From NCBI GenBank assembly GCA_028694875.1, contig JAQVKB010000011.1, forward strand, positions 1 to 11,866: 11,866 nucleotides of DNA. The letters are read 5' to 3'. The translations under genes were made by a program, and so were the position numbers. Shown here one piece after another: positions 1 to 6,789 of the stretch (the first letter of the stretch is position 1; every line of letters begins with the position of its first letter). This stretch comes from Candidatus Izemoplasmatales bacterium (GTDB taxonomy: Bacteria; Bacillota_I; Bacilli_A; Izemoplasmatales; Hujiaoplasmataceae). Below the pieces are notes generated by a model. That model was not told the origin of the DNA, did not search any database, and was given only the letters and a program-made list of their open reading frames with translations.

Positions 1-1036
1 TTAAGATCAAGTTCATCAATCCTAAGAACGCCAGGAGCAAAATGGCAATACCCGTTGCCCAAGAATATCCTACTCTCGCGCCCGTCGATTTCCATCCAGG
101 ATGGCCAATATAAATGATCGTTGGGAACGGAGAACCTAAGAACGCACCTGTTAATGTCAATAACGCTGGGACCAACATGGCTTTCGGAACATTGTATTCC
201 TCGCCAGCGGCATTCGCGCTTTCCAAGTTATCTAAGCTTTCTAAGAAGTCATAAATCGCAAGCGGGATCGCTACCGGTAAGAATGGAGCGATTTGTTGGA
301 AACCAACTTTAAAGAGTTCGAAATGGAACCAAGGAAGGCTGAATCCAACATTGGAGACACTATCGCCAACCGCGGCAGGGCTCATATATCCGCCAATCCA
401 AGCTAAGAGCGTACCAACCATAATGGCAAACGCACCGGCGGGGATATTGAATGGCATCTTCTTGAGTGCGAGCCATCCGACAAAGATAATCGCCAAGGAA
501 GTTAAACCGATGTATGGCGTCGCAAATACTTGTCCTGCAGGAGACATCGCAATGTACGTAATGGCCAAACCTGCCAAAGCTCCTAACATAGCGGAACGTG
601 GGATATATTTCCGGACATACTTGCCGATAAAGGCACCCAACGTCATAATGACACCTTGAATGATATTCCATACGACACCAGCGCCCCATGCGGCGGTCCA
701 GTCATTGGTGGCGAGATAAACAACCAAGATGACGCCGAACACGACAGCGAAATAGTGAGGAACAGAAAGGCCATAAGGCATCGCGGTGATATCGCTTCGA
801 CCAGTTTTGATCGAATAACGCTTGGCTTGATAAGCGAGGATAATGCCACCAAGACCAACGGCGACCGCCGTCGCAGGCACAACACTGCCAAAGACGGTTG
901 TGGTTGGCATACCAATCAAAAGCAGTATTCCCGTCGCCGCGAGGAAGTTCGTTAATACATTCGAGAACAAACCGAAGAATCCGTTTAAGTCCCCTTTGAC
1001 CCACCACTGGGTCCCACCTTGTAGATTTTTAAACAT
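1..1036 (-). CDS. NCS2-like nucleobase/ureide permease, second copy, C-terminus cut by window edge
   Basis: Predicted multi-spanning inner-membrane carrier of the xanthine/uracil permease (NCS2) superfamily. About 345 residues are visible and the frame is open to base 2 with no stop, so the last roughly 150 residues lie outside. The ATG at 1034-1036 has a good ribosome site (GGGAG about 8-10 nt upstream) and follows the hydrolase stop by 26 nt, so it is the third gene of the operon. It starts MFKNLQGGTQWW and runs into GDLNGFFGLFSN. It shares with the other permease the TGRSDITAMP-type loop, PRSAMLGALAG, a TM8-like segment FLESLDNLESA (E266) and the segment GSPFPTIIYIGHPGWK (H312). The two proteins align residue for residue at a constant offset of six. 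The TM10 glutamate of known UraA/AzgA-type carriers is not where expected. Family assignment is fairly firm; substrate is unknown. Confidence 0.85.
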   Translation of the reverse strand, partial: MFKNLQGGTQWWVKGDLNGFFGLFSNVLTNFLAATGILLLIGMPTTTVFGSVVPATAVAVGLGGIILAYQAKRYSIKTGRSDITAMPYGLSVPHYFAVVFGVILVVYLATNDWTAAWGAGVVWNIIQGVIMTLGAFIGKYVRKYIPRSAMLGALAGLAITYIAMSPAGQVFATPYIGLTSLAIIFVGWLALKKMPFNIPAGAFAIMVGTLLAWIGGYMSPAAVGDSVSNVGFSLPWFHFELFKVGFQQIAPFLPVAIPLAIYDFLESLDNLESANAAGEEYNVPKAMLVPALLTLTGAFLGSPFPTIIYIGHPGWKSTGARVGYSWATGIAILLLAFLGLMNLIL

Positions 1037-1062
1037 GTCTCTTTTCTCCCTTTTGAAATTCT

Positions 1063-1725
1063 CTATTTTTGAAATGCTTGAAACAAGGATTCACTGAGGG
1101 TTGTCCACCCAAAAATTCCACCTTGTTGATGAACCATTCGAATTGCGGCTTCTTGATCTCGCGGATCAAATGTCGCGGTGCCATCTTCAATCATCAAGCA
1201 TTCATAACCCCTGTCATTCGCTTCACGAATGGTCGTATGAACGCAGACATGCGTCGTCACACCGCATACGATTAAGGATTCAATGCCTTTGTTTTGAAGA
1301 ATGAGGTGCAAATCAGTTTGATAGAATGCACCTTTTCCAGGTTTGTCGAGAATCACTTCGCCTTTGATGGGGGTTAGTTCGGATACGATGTCATGCCCAT
1401 ATTCACCGCGGACAAGGATTTTCCCCATTGGACCATCTTCGCCAATGGCGCTGCTTCTTCTTTTTTTCGCCGGTGGGCAGTCCGACAAATCAGGGCGATG
1501 TCCTTCACGAGTATGAATGACAAAGATTCCTTCTTTTCTCGCAAGATCCAATACTTTTCGCACAGTTGGAATAATCGATTTGGTGGGGGTCACGTCATTA
1601 CCTAACGCTTCACCAAATCCACCTTCCATGCAGAAATCTCGTTGCATGTCGATGATGACAAGGGCGGTTTTGTTTTTGTCGAAGTCAAACGTAAATGGTT
1701 TGGCTTCTACTTGATAAGTTCTCAT
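1063..1725 (-). CDS. Isochorismatase-superfamily cysteine hydrolase, biuret/ureidoacrylate hydrolase-like
   Basis: Predicted cytoplasmic amidohydrolase of 220 residues, a normal length for the family. The cysteine-hydrolase triad is visible: D26 in LVIIDMQRDF, K128 in LDKPGKGAF and C161 in CGVTTHVCVHTT, with the usual cis-peptide region just before the cysteine. The stretch around residues 71-87 (HTREGHRPDLSDCPPAK) and REANDRGYECL (167-177) recall, from memory, biuret and triuret hydrolases more than nicotinamidases, which carry a metal-binding Asp/His set not seen here. Such enzymes cut a terminal urea or amide group to release ammonia (and often CO2) through a thioester intermediate. The ATG overlaps the upstream permease stop as ATGA, implying translational coupling, and a second permease follows by 26 nt. 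Possible substrates are biuret, triuret, ureidoacrylate, carbamoyl-amines or a purine-derived ureide; the sequence alone does not decide. Confidence 0.88.
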   Translation of the reverse strand: MRTYQVEAKPFTFDFDKNKTALVIIDMQRDFCMEGGFGEALGNDVTPTKSIIPTVRKVLDLARKEGIFVIHTREGHRPDLSDCPPAKKRRSSAIGEDGPMGKILVRGEYGHDIVSELTPIKGEVILDKPGKGAFYQTDLHLILQNKGIESLIVCGVTTHVCVHTTIREANDRGYECLMIEDGTATFDPRDQEAAIRMVHQQGGIFGWTTLSESLFQAFQK

Positions 1726-3236
1726 CCGATATTCTTCTCCTTTTCTTTGGTGCTAAAATATCCGAATCCAAAGATGGTCGCTGCCATCAAGACATAACCG
1801 ATGGCCATTCCAGGATTCGCATTGACCGTGATTTGAGAGGCATGAATGATTCCGAAGAAACTGAGGACGGCGGCGAGTAGTGCCGTGATTGCCGCTAAGG
1901 TAAATTTTTTATCGATAATAAATACGGCAATCGTGCCAAAGATCATACCGACGATAATCGCACCAGTTCCTAAAGAAATCATGCCTGCGTAATTGATTCC
2001 CGCAATGTCAATCGCATCATATCCTACGGTGAGTGCGTTGGTGTTCGCGGAGGATAACGCGATATCCATCGCATTCCGTGTCCAGTCTGCTAACCAAGGT
2101 ATCATCGCGAGGACCACAGCGGGTGCATATTTCTGTTTGGTACTCGTGAATGCTTGGGTGGTGATCACGACGCCAATATAAAGCAGAATCGGCAATATGG
2201 CGACAACCGGGATGATATTGAGTAAAATTCCAATTAATCCGAACACCGTAAACAAGAAGATGACGGCTCCATTGAGGAATGAATAACCAATTCGTGCTCC
2301 CGATTCCTTCCATCCAGGATGACCAATGAAGATGGCCGTTGGGAAAGGCGATCCAAAGATACTACCGATGATGCTTGTCGCACCATCGACAAGCATCGCT
2401 TCTCTGGTGGAATAATCATCACCAGCGACTGCGGCGCTTTCACAATTGTCCATGGTTTCAAAGAAGTTATAAATACCGAGCGGGATCGCGCTAGCGATGA
2501 ACGGCAATGCTTGTTGGAATCCATCGCCGATGCGGATGAAACTAGGCACCGGAACACCCAAAACGATATTACTGAAACTGTCTGCGAGGGGTCCAAATGA
2601 CATGACACCACTCACCCAGCCAATCACAATACCAATCACAATGGCCACCAAGCCTACTGGTATGCCAAAAGGCATTTTGACTTTTCCAATAAAACCGAGT
2701 AATACAATGGCGAGTGCCACTAATCCAATGTAGGGAATCGCGAAGGTGTTGAATGCGGGATTGAGTGCGATATACGTAATGGAAACACCCGCGAGCGCAC
2801 CCAACATGGCAGCGCGTGGAACAATCTTTCTCAGTTTTGGTCCAATGACGCTACCGAGCATTTCGATGATGCCTTCCATGAATGCCCATGCGACACCTGC
2901 CGTCCATGCCAAGGTCGCATTTCCTGACGACCAATAGATTGGACCAATAATGAGGAATACGATCAAAAACATGTGAGGAACGCTTGCGCCTGATGGAAGT
3001 GCCGTCACATCCGTACGACCCGTCTTTTTCGCAAGTTTGTACGCCATATAACTATAATAGGCGCTCGCGATAAAGATCGACAATCCAACTGCAGGAAGGA
3101 TTCGACCGAACACAATGGCATCTGGCAATCCCACGACCACGGATAAAAGGGTGGCCATCACAAGGATATTTGTCAGGTTGTTGACGAACAGCCCAAAAAA
3201 GCCATTCCAATCACTTTTTACGAATAGTTTCAACAA
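1722..3236 (-). CDS. NCS2-like nucleobase/ureide permease, complete copy
   Basis: Predicted inner-membrane carrier of 504 residues, rich in hydrophobic helices along its whole length, consistent with the roughly 14 helices of NCS2 transporters. It opens with KSDWNGFFGLF (residues 8-17), a form of the N-terminal GDxxGFFGLF region of these carriers. Other landmarks are TGRTDVTALP (72-81), PRAAMLGALAG (140-150), a TM8-like NFFETMDNCESA (257-268, E260) and GSPFPTAIFIGHPGWK (295-310). It is first in the operon, and its stop overlaps the hydrolase start (ATGA). It begins with two consecutive TTG codons (3234-3236 and 3231-3233). The site GAGGTGAT at 3239-3246 fits the second TTG slightly better, so the protein may be one residue shorter. 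NCS2 carriers usually run by proton or sodium symport. Substrate is inferred only from the neighbouring PucR regulator and amidohydrolase. Confidence 0.87.
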   Translation of the reverse strand: MLKLFVKSDWNGFFGLFVNNLTNILVMATLLSVVVGLPDAIVFGRILPAVGLSIFIASAYYSYMAYKLAKKTGRTDVTALPSGASVPHMFLIVFLIIGPIYWSSGNATLAWTAGVAWAFMEGIIEMLGSVIGPKLRKIVPRAAMLGALAGVSITYIALNPAFNTFAIPYIGLVALAIVLLGFIGKVKMPFGIPVGLVAIVIGIVIGWVSGVMSFGPLADSFSNIVLGVPVPSFIRIGDGFQQALPFIASAIPLGIYNFFETMDNCESAAVAGDDYSTREAMLVDGATSIIGSIFGSPFPTAIFIGHPGWKESGARIGYSFLNGAVIFLFTVFGLIGILLNIIPVVAILPILLYIGVVITTQAFTSTKQKYAPAVVLAMIPWLADWTRNAMDIALSSANTNALTVGYDAIDIAGINYAGMISLGTGAIIVGMIFGTIAVFIIDKKFTLAAITALLAAVLSFFGIIHASQITVNANPGMAIGYVLMAATIFGFGYFSTKEKEKNIG

Positions 3237-3238
3237 GT

Positions 3239-3246
3239 ATCACCTC
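3239..3246 (-). promoter_or_regulatory. Ribosome binding site of permease operon
   Basis: GAGGTGAT is complementary to the 16S rRNA tail. It lies 2 nt before the first TTG and 5 nt before the second, which bears on which TTG is used. Confidence 0.75.
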
Positions 3247-3256
3247 TTTTTCTCCT

Positions 3257-3285
3257 ATCATAACAGAAAGAAAATCGTTTGTATA
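3257..3285 (-). promoter_or_regulatory. Promoter of the permease-hydrolase-permease operon
   Basis: The minus strand reads TATACA (-35, 3280-3285), 17 bp, then TATGAT (-10, 3257-3262), preceded by TGT, which makes an extended -10. Transcription should start near 3250, leaving a leader of only about 14 nt before the TTG start. That is too short for a riboswitch. Confidence 0.65.
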
Positions 3286-3316
3286 TATGGATTACTGCCA
3301 AAATACCAACGCTTTC

Positions 3317-3335
3317 ATTGTTAATATTTGACAAT
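3317..3335. promoter_or_regulatory. Candidate operator: inverted repeat over pucR -35 box
   Basis: ATTGTTAA and TTGACAAT form an imperfect palindrome (7 of 8 bases per arm, 3-bp centre). The right arm contains most of the TTGACA -35 box of pucR, and the element also lies about 30 bp upstream of the operon's -35. A regulator bound here could repress pucR and act on the divergent operon. Binding by PucR is inference. The region is AT-rich, so the repeat could be accidental. Confidence 0.4.
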
Positions 3336-3355
3336 TAATTTCAATTTGATATAAT
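3328..3355 (+). promoter_or_regulatory. Promoter of pucR-family gene
   Basis: A perfect consensus pair: TTGACA at 3328-3333 and TATAAT at 3350-3355 with 16 bp between. The start point should be near 3362, only about 17 nt before the ATG. The ribosome site GAGGTGAA at 3365-3372 therefore sits at the very 5' end of the message. Confidence 0.85.
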
Positions 3356-3378
3356 GATGCCGAAGAGGTGAACAAAAC

Positions 3379-4935
3379 ATGAAGCTAACAATATACGACA
3401 TCCTTGAGAAAGCAATTTTTGAAAAGTACACTGTCCTTTCTGGAGAAGAAAACTTCTCGAACGAAATTGAAAGCATGAGCATTCTTGAAACCCCCGAATT
3501 TCAAAACTATATTATCAAGAACTCCTTGATCCTGACGACATTCTATCCGATCAAAACCGATACCGAGGCAACCCTCAAGCTGATTCAATCCCTTCACGAC
3601 CAACATACAGCGGGTTTGATCATCAAAGTTCATCGATATGTGGACCAGTTGCCGAAGGAAGTCATCGCGTTAGCGCAATCGCTTCAATATCCGATTATCA
3701 CTCTCGATTATGATGCGAATCTATCGATTTTGTTTAACAATATCATGAGTGAGATTCAAAATGTCGATTTTCTCAGTTCTTCTTTTGACCAAAACTATTC
3801 GACGATTTTATCGAATGTATACAAGAATCCTACGACGAAAACACTCATGGATTCGGTCAAGTCACTCCATGATATCGATCTATTGTTGCATAATCTTGAA
3901 GATAACAAAATACACGCTTCTTCTGAACAGATTTTAGATGAATACGAGAAATTCAACTTTAAACAAAGTTCGATTATTCGTTGCGAAGATCACATTATTT
4001 ATTCGGAAGACGTGTATTATCAGGACCATCCCATCTACAAGATGGTTCTCTCCTCAAAACTCGATCGACGGCATATCATTCATAACTATGTCGAAATCTT
4101 TAAAATCATCATCGTCATCATTTACCAGAAGAAACTTGAGAATTTGATGCTTCAAAGTCGGTTCATCCATCAATTTTTATCTCAAAAGTCGTTTGCCTTT
4201 TCCGCGGAAGAAGTCATCGAGACGACAAGAAAATACAACTGGAACATCAAGTTCCCAGTGATAATCTTGCTTTTCCATATGGCATTCAAAAACGATTATC
4301 CTTATACCAACGTGATGCTCAATGCGATTTCTGAGATCATCTGCGAGCGTTTTGAAATTCATCCTTCGGAAGCGAGAAGCACCATGATTGAAGATCATCC
4401 TGTCTTCATTTTGAATCTCCGTGAAAACATCAACATTTCGGATGTCGTCAATTTAATGTATATGGATTTGATTGAAAAATATCCGGGTACTGAAATCAAG
4501 GTGTCCTACTCCAACGAAATTAATGACGCAAATGATATTCCAAACAAGTACGAGCTTTTATCATCGACGATGAGCAGCGCATTGAAATCCAACTTGACAA
4601 AAAATATCTTCAGCGAGAGTAATTTGTCGTTAATCCATCTCCTCTCATCTCTCAAAGCGGCAGATTTGGTTCACTACATTCGAATGAGTCTTTCCAAATT
4701 ACTGGAGTACGAGAAAAACAATAACACTCCTTTGATTGATACGCTTTATGAATACATATCCACCAAATTCAATGTAAAACAAGCATCAGAAAACTTATTT
4801 ATCCACTACAACACCATGCGATATCGATTAAGTATCATTCATTCCCTTGGAATCAATATCGAGGCGGTAGAAGACCTGTTTCATATCTATTTCGCTCTCT
4901 ATCTATACAAGAACGTGTACGAATTCGAGAAGTAG
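3379..4935 (+). CDS. PucR-family transcriptional regulator
   Basis: Cytoplasmic DNA-binding regulator of 518 residues with the full PucR layout. Residues 1 to about 125 form the PucR N-terminal sensor-like domain, starting LTIYDILEKAIF. A long middle region (about 280-420) takes the place of the degenerate GGDEF-like domain seen in this family. The PucR-type C-terminal HTH lies at about 455-515, with the typical NVKQASENLFIHYNTMRYRL at 465-484. Members activate purine, ureide or other nitrogen-compound catabolism genes in response to a metabolite. It is divergent from the permease-hydrolase-permease operon across 142 bp, which makes that operon its most likely target. The ATG has GAGGTGAA 6 nt upstream. 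A hairpin terminator follows about 55 nt after the stop. The CdaR-like sugar-acid regulators share the HTH, but the N-terminal domain here argues for the PucR branch. Confidence 0.88.
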   Translation: MKLTIYDILEKAIFEKYTVLSGEENFSNEIESMSILETPEFQNYIIKNSLILTTFYPIKTDTEATLKLIQSLHDQHTAGLIIKVHRYVDQLPKEVIALAQSLQYPIITLDYDANLSILFNNIMSEIQNVDFLSSSFDQNYSTILSNVYKNPTTKTLMDSVKSLHDIDLLLHNLEDNKIHASSEQILDEYEKFNFKQSSIIRCEDHIIYSEDVYYQDHPIYKMVLSSKLDRRHIIHNYVEIFKIIIVIIYQKKLENLMLQSRFIHQFLSQKSFAFSAEEVIETTRKYNWNIKFPVIILLFHMAFKNDYPYTNVMLNAISEIICERFEIHPSEARSTMIEDHPVFILNLRENINISDVVNLMYMDLIEKYPGTEIKVSYSNEINDANDIPNKYELLSSTMSSALKSNLTKNIFSESNLSLIHLLSSLKAADLVHYIRMSLSKLLEYEKNNNTPLIDTLYEYISTKFNVKQASENLFIHYNTMRYRLSIIHSLGINIEAVEDLFHIYFALYLYKNVYEFEK

Positions 4936-4989
4936 CGCGTCTCAAAGCTTCTCAAGTCAATCATCCATCAAATCGATTTCTGTCAAATG

Positions 4990-5026
4990 AAAAGAGACGA
5001 TTCCGCGGAGGATTCGTCTCTTTTTT
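4990..5026. terminator. Bidirectional rho-independent terminator
   Basis: An 11-bp perfect stem (AAAAGAGACGA at 4990-5000 with TCGTCTCTTTT at 5014-5024) is followed on the plus strand by a T run to 5026, ending pucR. On the minus strand the stem begins right after the exonuclease stop codon and continues into TTTTCATTTG, so it probably ends both convergent genes. Confidence 0.85.
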
Positions 5027-5591
5027 ATAGAACTTTTTTCAGTACTTCCACAGTGATACGACAGTCATCTCCGGCACGGTGAGATACCATTTGAATCCCA
5101 AAGAAGTGCTTCATTGTTTCTAGTTTGTGATTTGGGGTTCTTCCATAAGGAATCTTTCTTCTAACGATATCCAAGACATCGAAGAAGGGCATTTCATCAA
5201 TGATGAGTCCAATATCATAAAATGCTTGATCGAGAAATCCAATATCAAAGGTGACATTATAACCAGTCACAATCTTTCCATCAAGCAAGGCAAGAATCTT
5301 GGGAATTAAGGACTCAAAAGGAGGTTCTCCTCTTACCATGTCATCGGTAATGTTGTTCACGCGACTCGCCGCAAAAGGAATCATGATTCCCGGGTTGACC
5401 AACGTGTCAAACACGTCAACAACCTCCCCATTTTCAACCGTGAGGATGGCGATTTCGACAATTTTATCCGATCGAGGGTTTAGCCCTGTCGTTTCAAGGT
5501 CCACAACGACAAACGAAGAAGGCATCTCATCATGAACCTGGATTTGATGGAGTCGTTGAATTGACTTCATGCGTGGAATATTGTAAGGCAC
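5025..5591 (-). CDS. DEDDh-family 3'-5' exonuclease (DnaQ/PolC-proofreading-like)
   Basis: Predicted stand-alone 3'-5' exonuclease of 188 residues. Counting from the GTG start, the two-metal catalytic set is visible: D31 and E33 in VVVDLETTG, D116 in GYNVTFDIGFL, and H171/D176 in SHRAGDDC, the DEDDh pattern of DNA polymerase III epsilon and PolC proofreading domains. Such proteins trim 3' ends in proofreading, repair or RNA turnover; the exact role is not visible. Start choice: a longer frame opens with TTG at 5606, but that codon overlaps the sequence GGAGGA, which is itself an ideal ribosome site 8 nt before the GTG at 5589-5591, so GTG is chosen. The gene lies 67 bp after fic with no clear promoter of its own and may be read through from it. 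No polymerase or helicase domain is attached. Confidence 0.88.
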   Translation of the reverse strand: MPYNIPRMKSIQRLHQIQVHDEMPSSFVVVDLETTGLNPRSDKIVEIAILTVENGEVVDVFDTLVNPGIMIPFAASRVNNITDDMVRGEPPFESLIPKILALLDGKIVTGYNVTFDIGFLDQAFYDIGLIIDEMPFFDVLDIVRRKIPYGRTPNHKLETMKHFFGIQMVSHRAGDDCRITVEVLKKVL

Positions 5592-5658
5592 AGTGATGTC
5601 CTCCAAAATGTTATGTTTTCGTCAATGTGTTTCTTTGATTTCATTTGCATGTGGTGAT

Positions 5659-6588
5659 TCATAATTTTATGTCCAAAAGATCGAGAAGTTTTCGATAGCG
5701 ATCTTGACCCGTCAAACAAGTATCCATGAGGTACCCTTTTTCACTTCCCCACTCTCTGAAACCCCGATAGTAGAACATCTTCATGGAGTCGTCAATGGTA
5801 AACGGTACGAATCCATGCCTCAAACATTCTTTGAATGCAATCAATCTGCCGATGCGGCCATTCCCATCTTGAAAAGGATGAATGCACTCGAAATCATGGT
5901 GAAATTCAATGATATCTTCAAAAGAATATTTTTGTTTATTTTCATACAACCCAATTAAGGAAATCATCTTTCCTTCTACATCTTTCGGTTTGGAGGTTTC
6001 AACTCCTCCAACCGTATTGGGCCTTTGTTTATAGTCTCCCACATTGAACCATTCTAGCGAGGCATCACTTGTACCCGTTTTCAAGATTCTGTGCAGATCT
6101 TTGATAAGCGTTTCTGTGAGGGGGTCAATTGCGGTCCTTATTACATAATCAATACATCTGAAATGATTTTGTGTTTCAACCACGTCATCGATATTAATGG
6201 CTTGATTTTCTTCAAGGCCGATCGTATTCGTTTCAAAGATATATCTTGTTTGATCCGCCGTCAATCTACTTCCTTCAATATGATTTGAATTGTATGTCAA
6301 TAGAATCTGTGTTTCATGGTAAATGCCACCTTTGATTTTGTGTTTCATTTCTTCGGTTAATCTTTGAAGTAAAGGCGTGGATTGATGTATCACTTCAAAC
6401 TGCAAGATCTCATTCAAATTTACATTCAGATATTTACAGATCGATTCAATCGTTTGCAAAGAAACGTATTCACCCTTTTTGAACTTTGCCCGTGTTGCTG
6501 AAGAAATGCCTAAGTCATCACATATACCGGAGAGGGTAATCTCCTTTTTTTCAAGTTGTTGAAACAAACCTTTATAATTGACAGACAT
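5659..6588 (-). CDS. HTH-Fic fusion protein (self-inhibited Fic AMP-transferase)
   Basis: A 309-residue protein joining an XRE/Cro-type helix-turn-helix (about residues 5-64, with ITLSGICDDLGISSATRAKF) to a Fic domain. The complete Fic motif HPFQDGNGRIGR is at 237-248, with catalytic H237 and metal-binding D241. Upstream, SNHIEG at 101-106 matches the (S/T)xxxE(G/N) inhibitory helix, whose glutamate (E105) blocks ATP placement, so this is a class II, self-inhibited Fic. The family normally transfers AMP to a hydroxyl of a target protein; the target here is unknown. The HTH suggests it binds DNA, perhaps its own promoter. The start ATG at 6586-6588 has GAGGTGAT 5 nt upstream. Its promoter region is far more AT-rich than the surroundings, which may signal acquisition. 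A Doc-type toxin is unlikely given the length and inhibitory helix. Confidence 0.9.
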   Translation of the reverse strand: MSVNYKGLFQQLEKKEITLSGICDDLGISSATRAKFKKGEYVSLQTIESICKYLNVNLNEILQFEVIHQSTPLLQRLTEEMKHKIKGGIYHETQILLTYNSNHIEGSRLTADQTRYIFETNTIGLEENQAINIDDVVETQNHFRCIDYVIRTAIDPLTETLIKDLHRILKTGTSDASLEWFNVGDYKQRPNTVGGVETSKPKDVEGKMISLIGLYENKQKYSFEDIIEFHHDFECIHPFQDGNGRIGRLIAFKECLRHGFVPFTIDDSMKMFYYRGFREWGSEKGYLMDTCLTGQDRYRKLLDLLDIKL

Positions 6589-6607
6589 CCATTATCACCT
6601 CACATAT

Positions 6608-6636
6608 ATTATATCATATATATTTAGTTATATAAA
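6608..6636 (-). promoter_or_regulatory. Promoter of HTH-Fic gene
   Basis: Minus strand TTTATA (-35, 6631-6636), 17 bp, then the perfect -10 TATAAT (6608-6613). The start near 6601 leaves a leader of about 13 nt with the ribosome site GAGGTGAT at 6594-6601. The surrounding sequence is almost wholly A/T, so the -35 choice is less sure than the -10. Confidence 0.6.
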
Positions 6637-6670
6637 TATCTATTTGAAAAATATTTGTTTTTATAGATAT
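6636..6670. repeat. 8-bp inverted repeat upstream of HTH-Fic promoter
   Basis: ATATCTAT at 6636-6643 and ATAGATAT at 6663-6670 are perfect inverted copies 19 bp apart, touching the -35 box. It could be a binding site for the protein's own HTH, but AT-rich sequence produces such repeats by chance. Confidence 0.3.
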
Positions 6671-6701
6671 ATGGAATCATTTGATATTTTGAGGAGACCC
6701 A

Positions 6702-6730
6702 AGAAGGGAGTCGACCCCCCCCTCTCTTCT
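6702..6730. repeat. GC-rich hairpin with C8 loop tract in intergenic region
   Basis: AGAAGGGAG (6702-6710) pairs with CTCTCTTCT (6722-6730) over nine positions, one a G-T pair, around an 11-base loop made mostly of C (C8 run at 6715-6722). It sits between the fic promoter and the xre terminator, has no T tract, and has no assigned role. Confidence 0.4.
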
Positions 6731-6750
6731 AAATCATATGGTTGTAAGGA

Positions 6751-6783
6751 ACAAAAAGAAAAAAGCCTTTCTCTCGAAAGGCC
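6751..6783 (-). terminator. Rho-independent terminator of the membrane XRE gene
   Basis: On the minus strand a 7-bp stem GCCTTTC / GAAAGGC (6776-6782 and 6765-6771) with a 4-base loop is followed by TTTTTTCTTTTTGT. It starts seven bases after the stop codon. Confidence 0.88.
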
Positions 6784-6789
6784 ATTTTT

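Noticed and set aside
351..955. Several plus-strand frames of about 60-100 codons opposite the partial permease
   Set aside because: They lie opposite a frame with clear carrier motifs, show no family signatures and have no convincing ribosome sites; they are shadow frames.
1063..1725. Nicotinamidase (PncA) identity for the cysteine hydrolase
   Set aside because: The metal-binding Asp/His cluster of nicotinamidases is not visible, and the EGHRPDL and REANDRGYECL segments point to the biuret/ureidoacrylate hydrolase side.
3237..3260. Purine-type riboswitch ahead of the permease operon
   Set aside because: The promoter leaves only about 14 nt of leader, too short for any aptamer.
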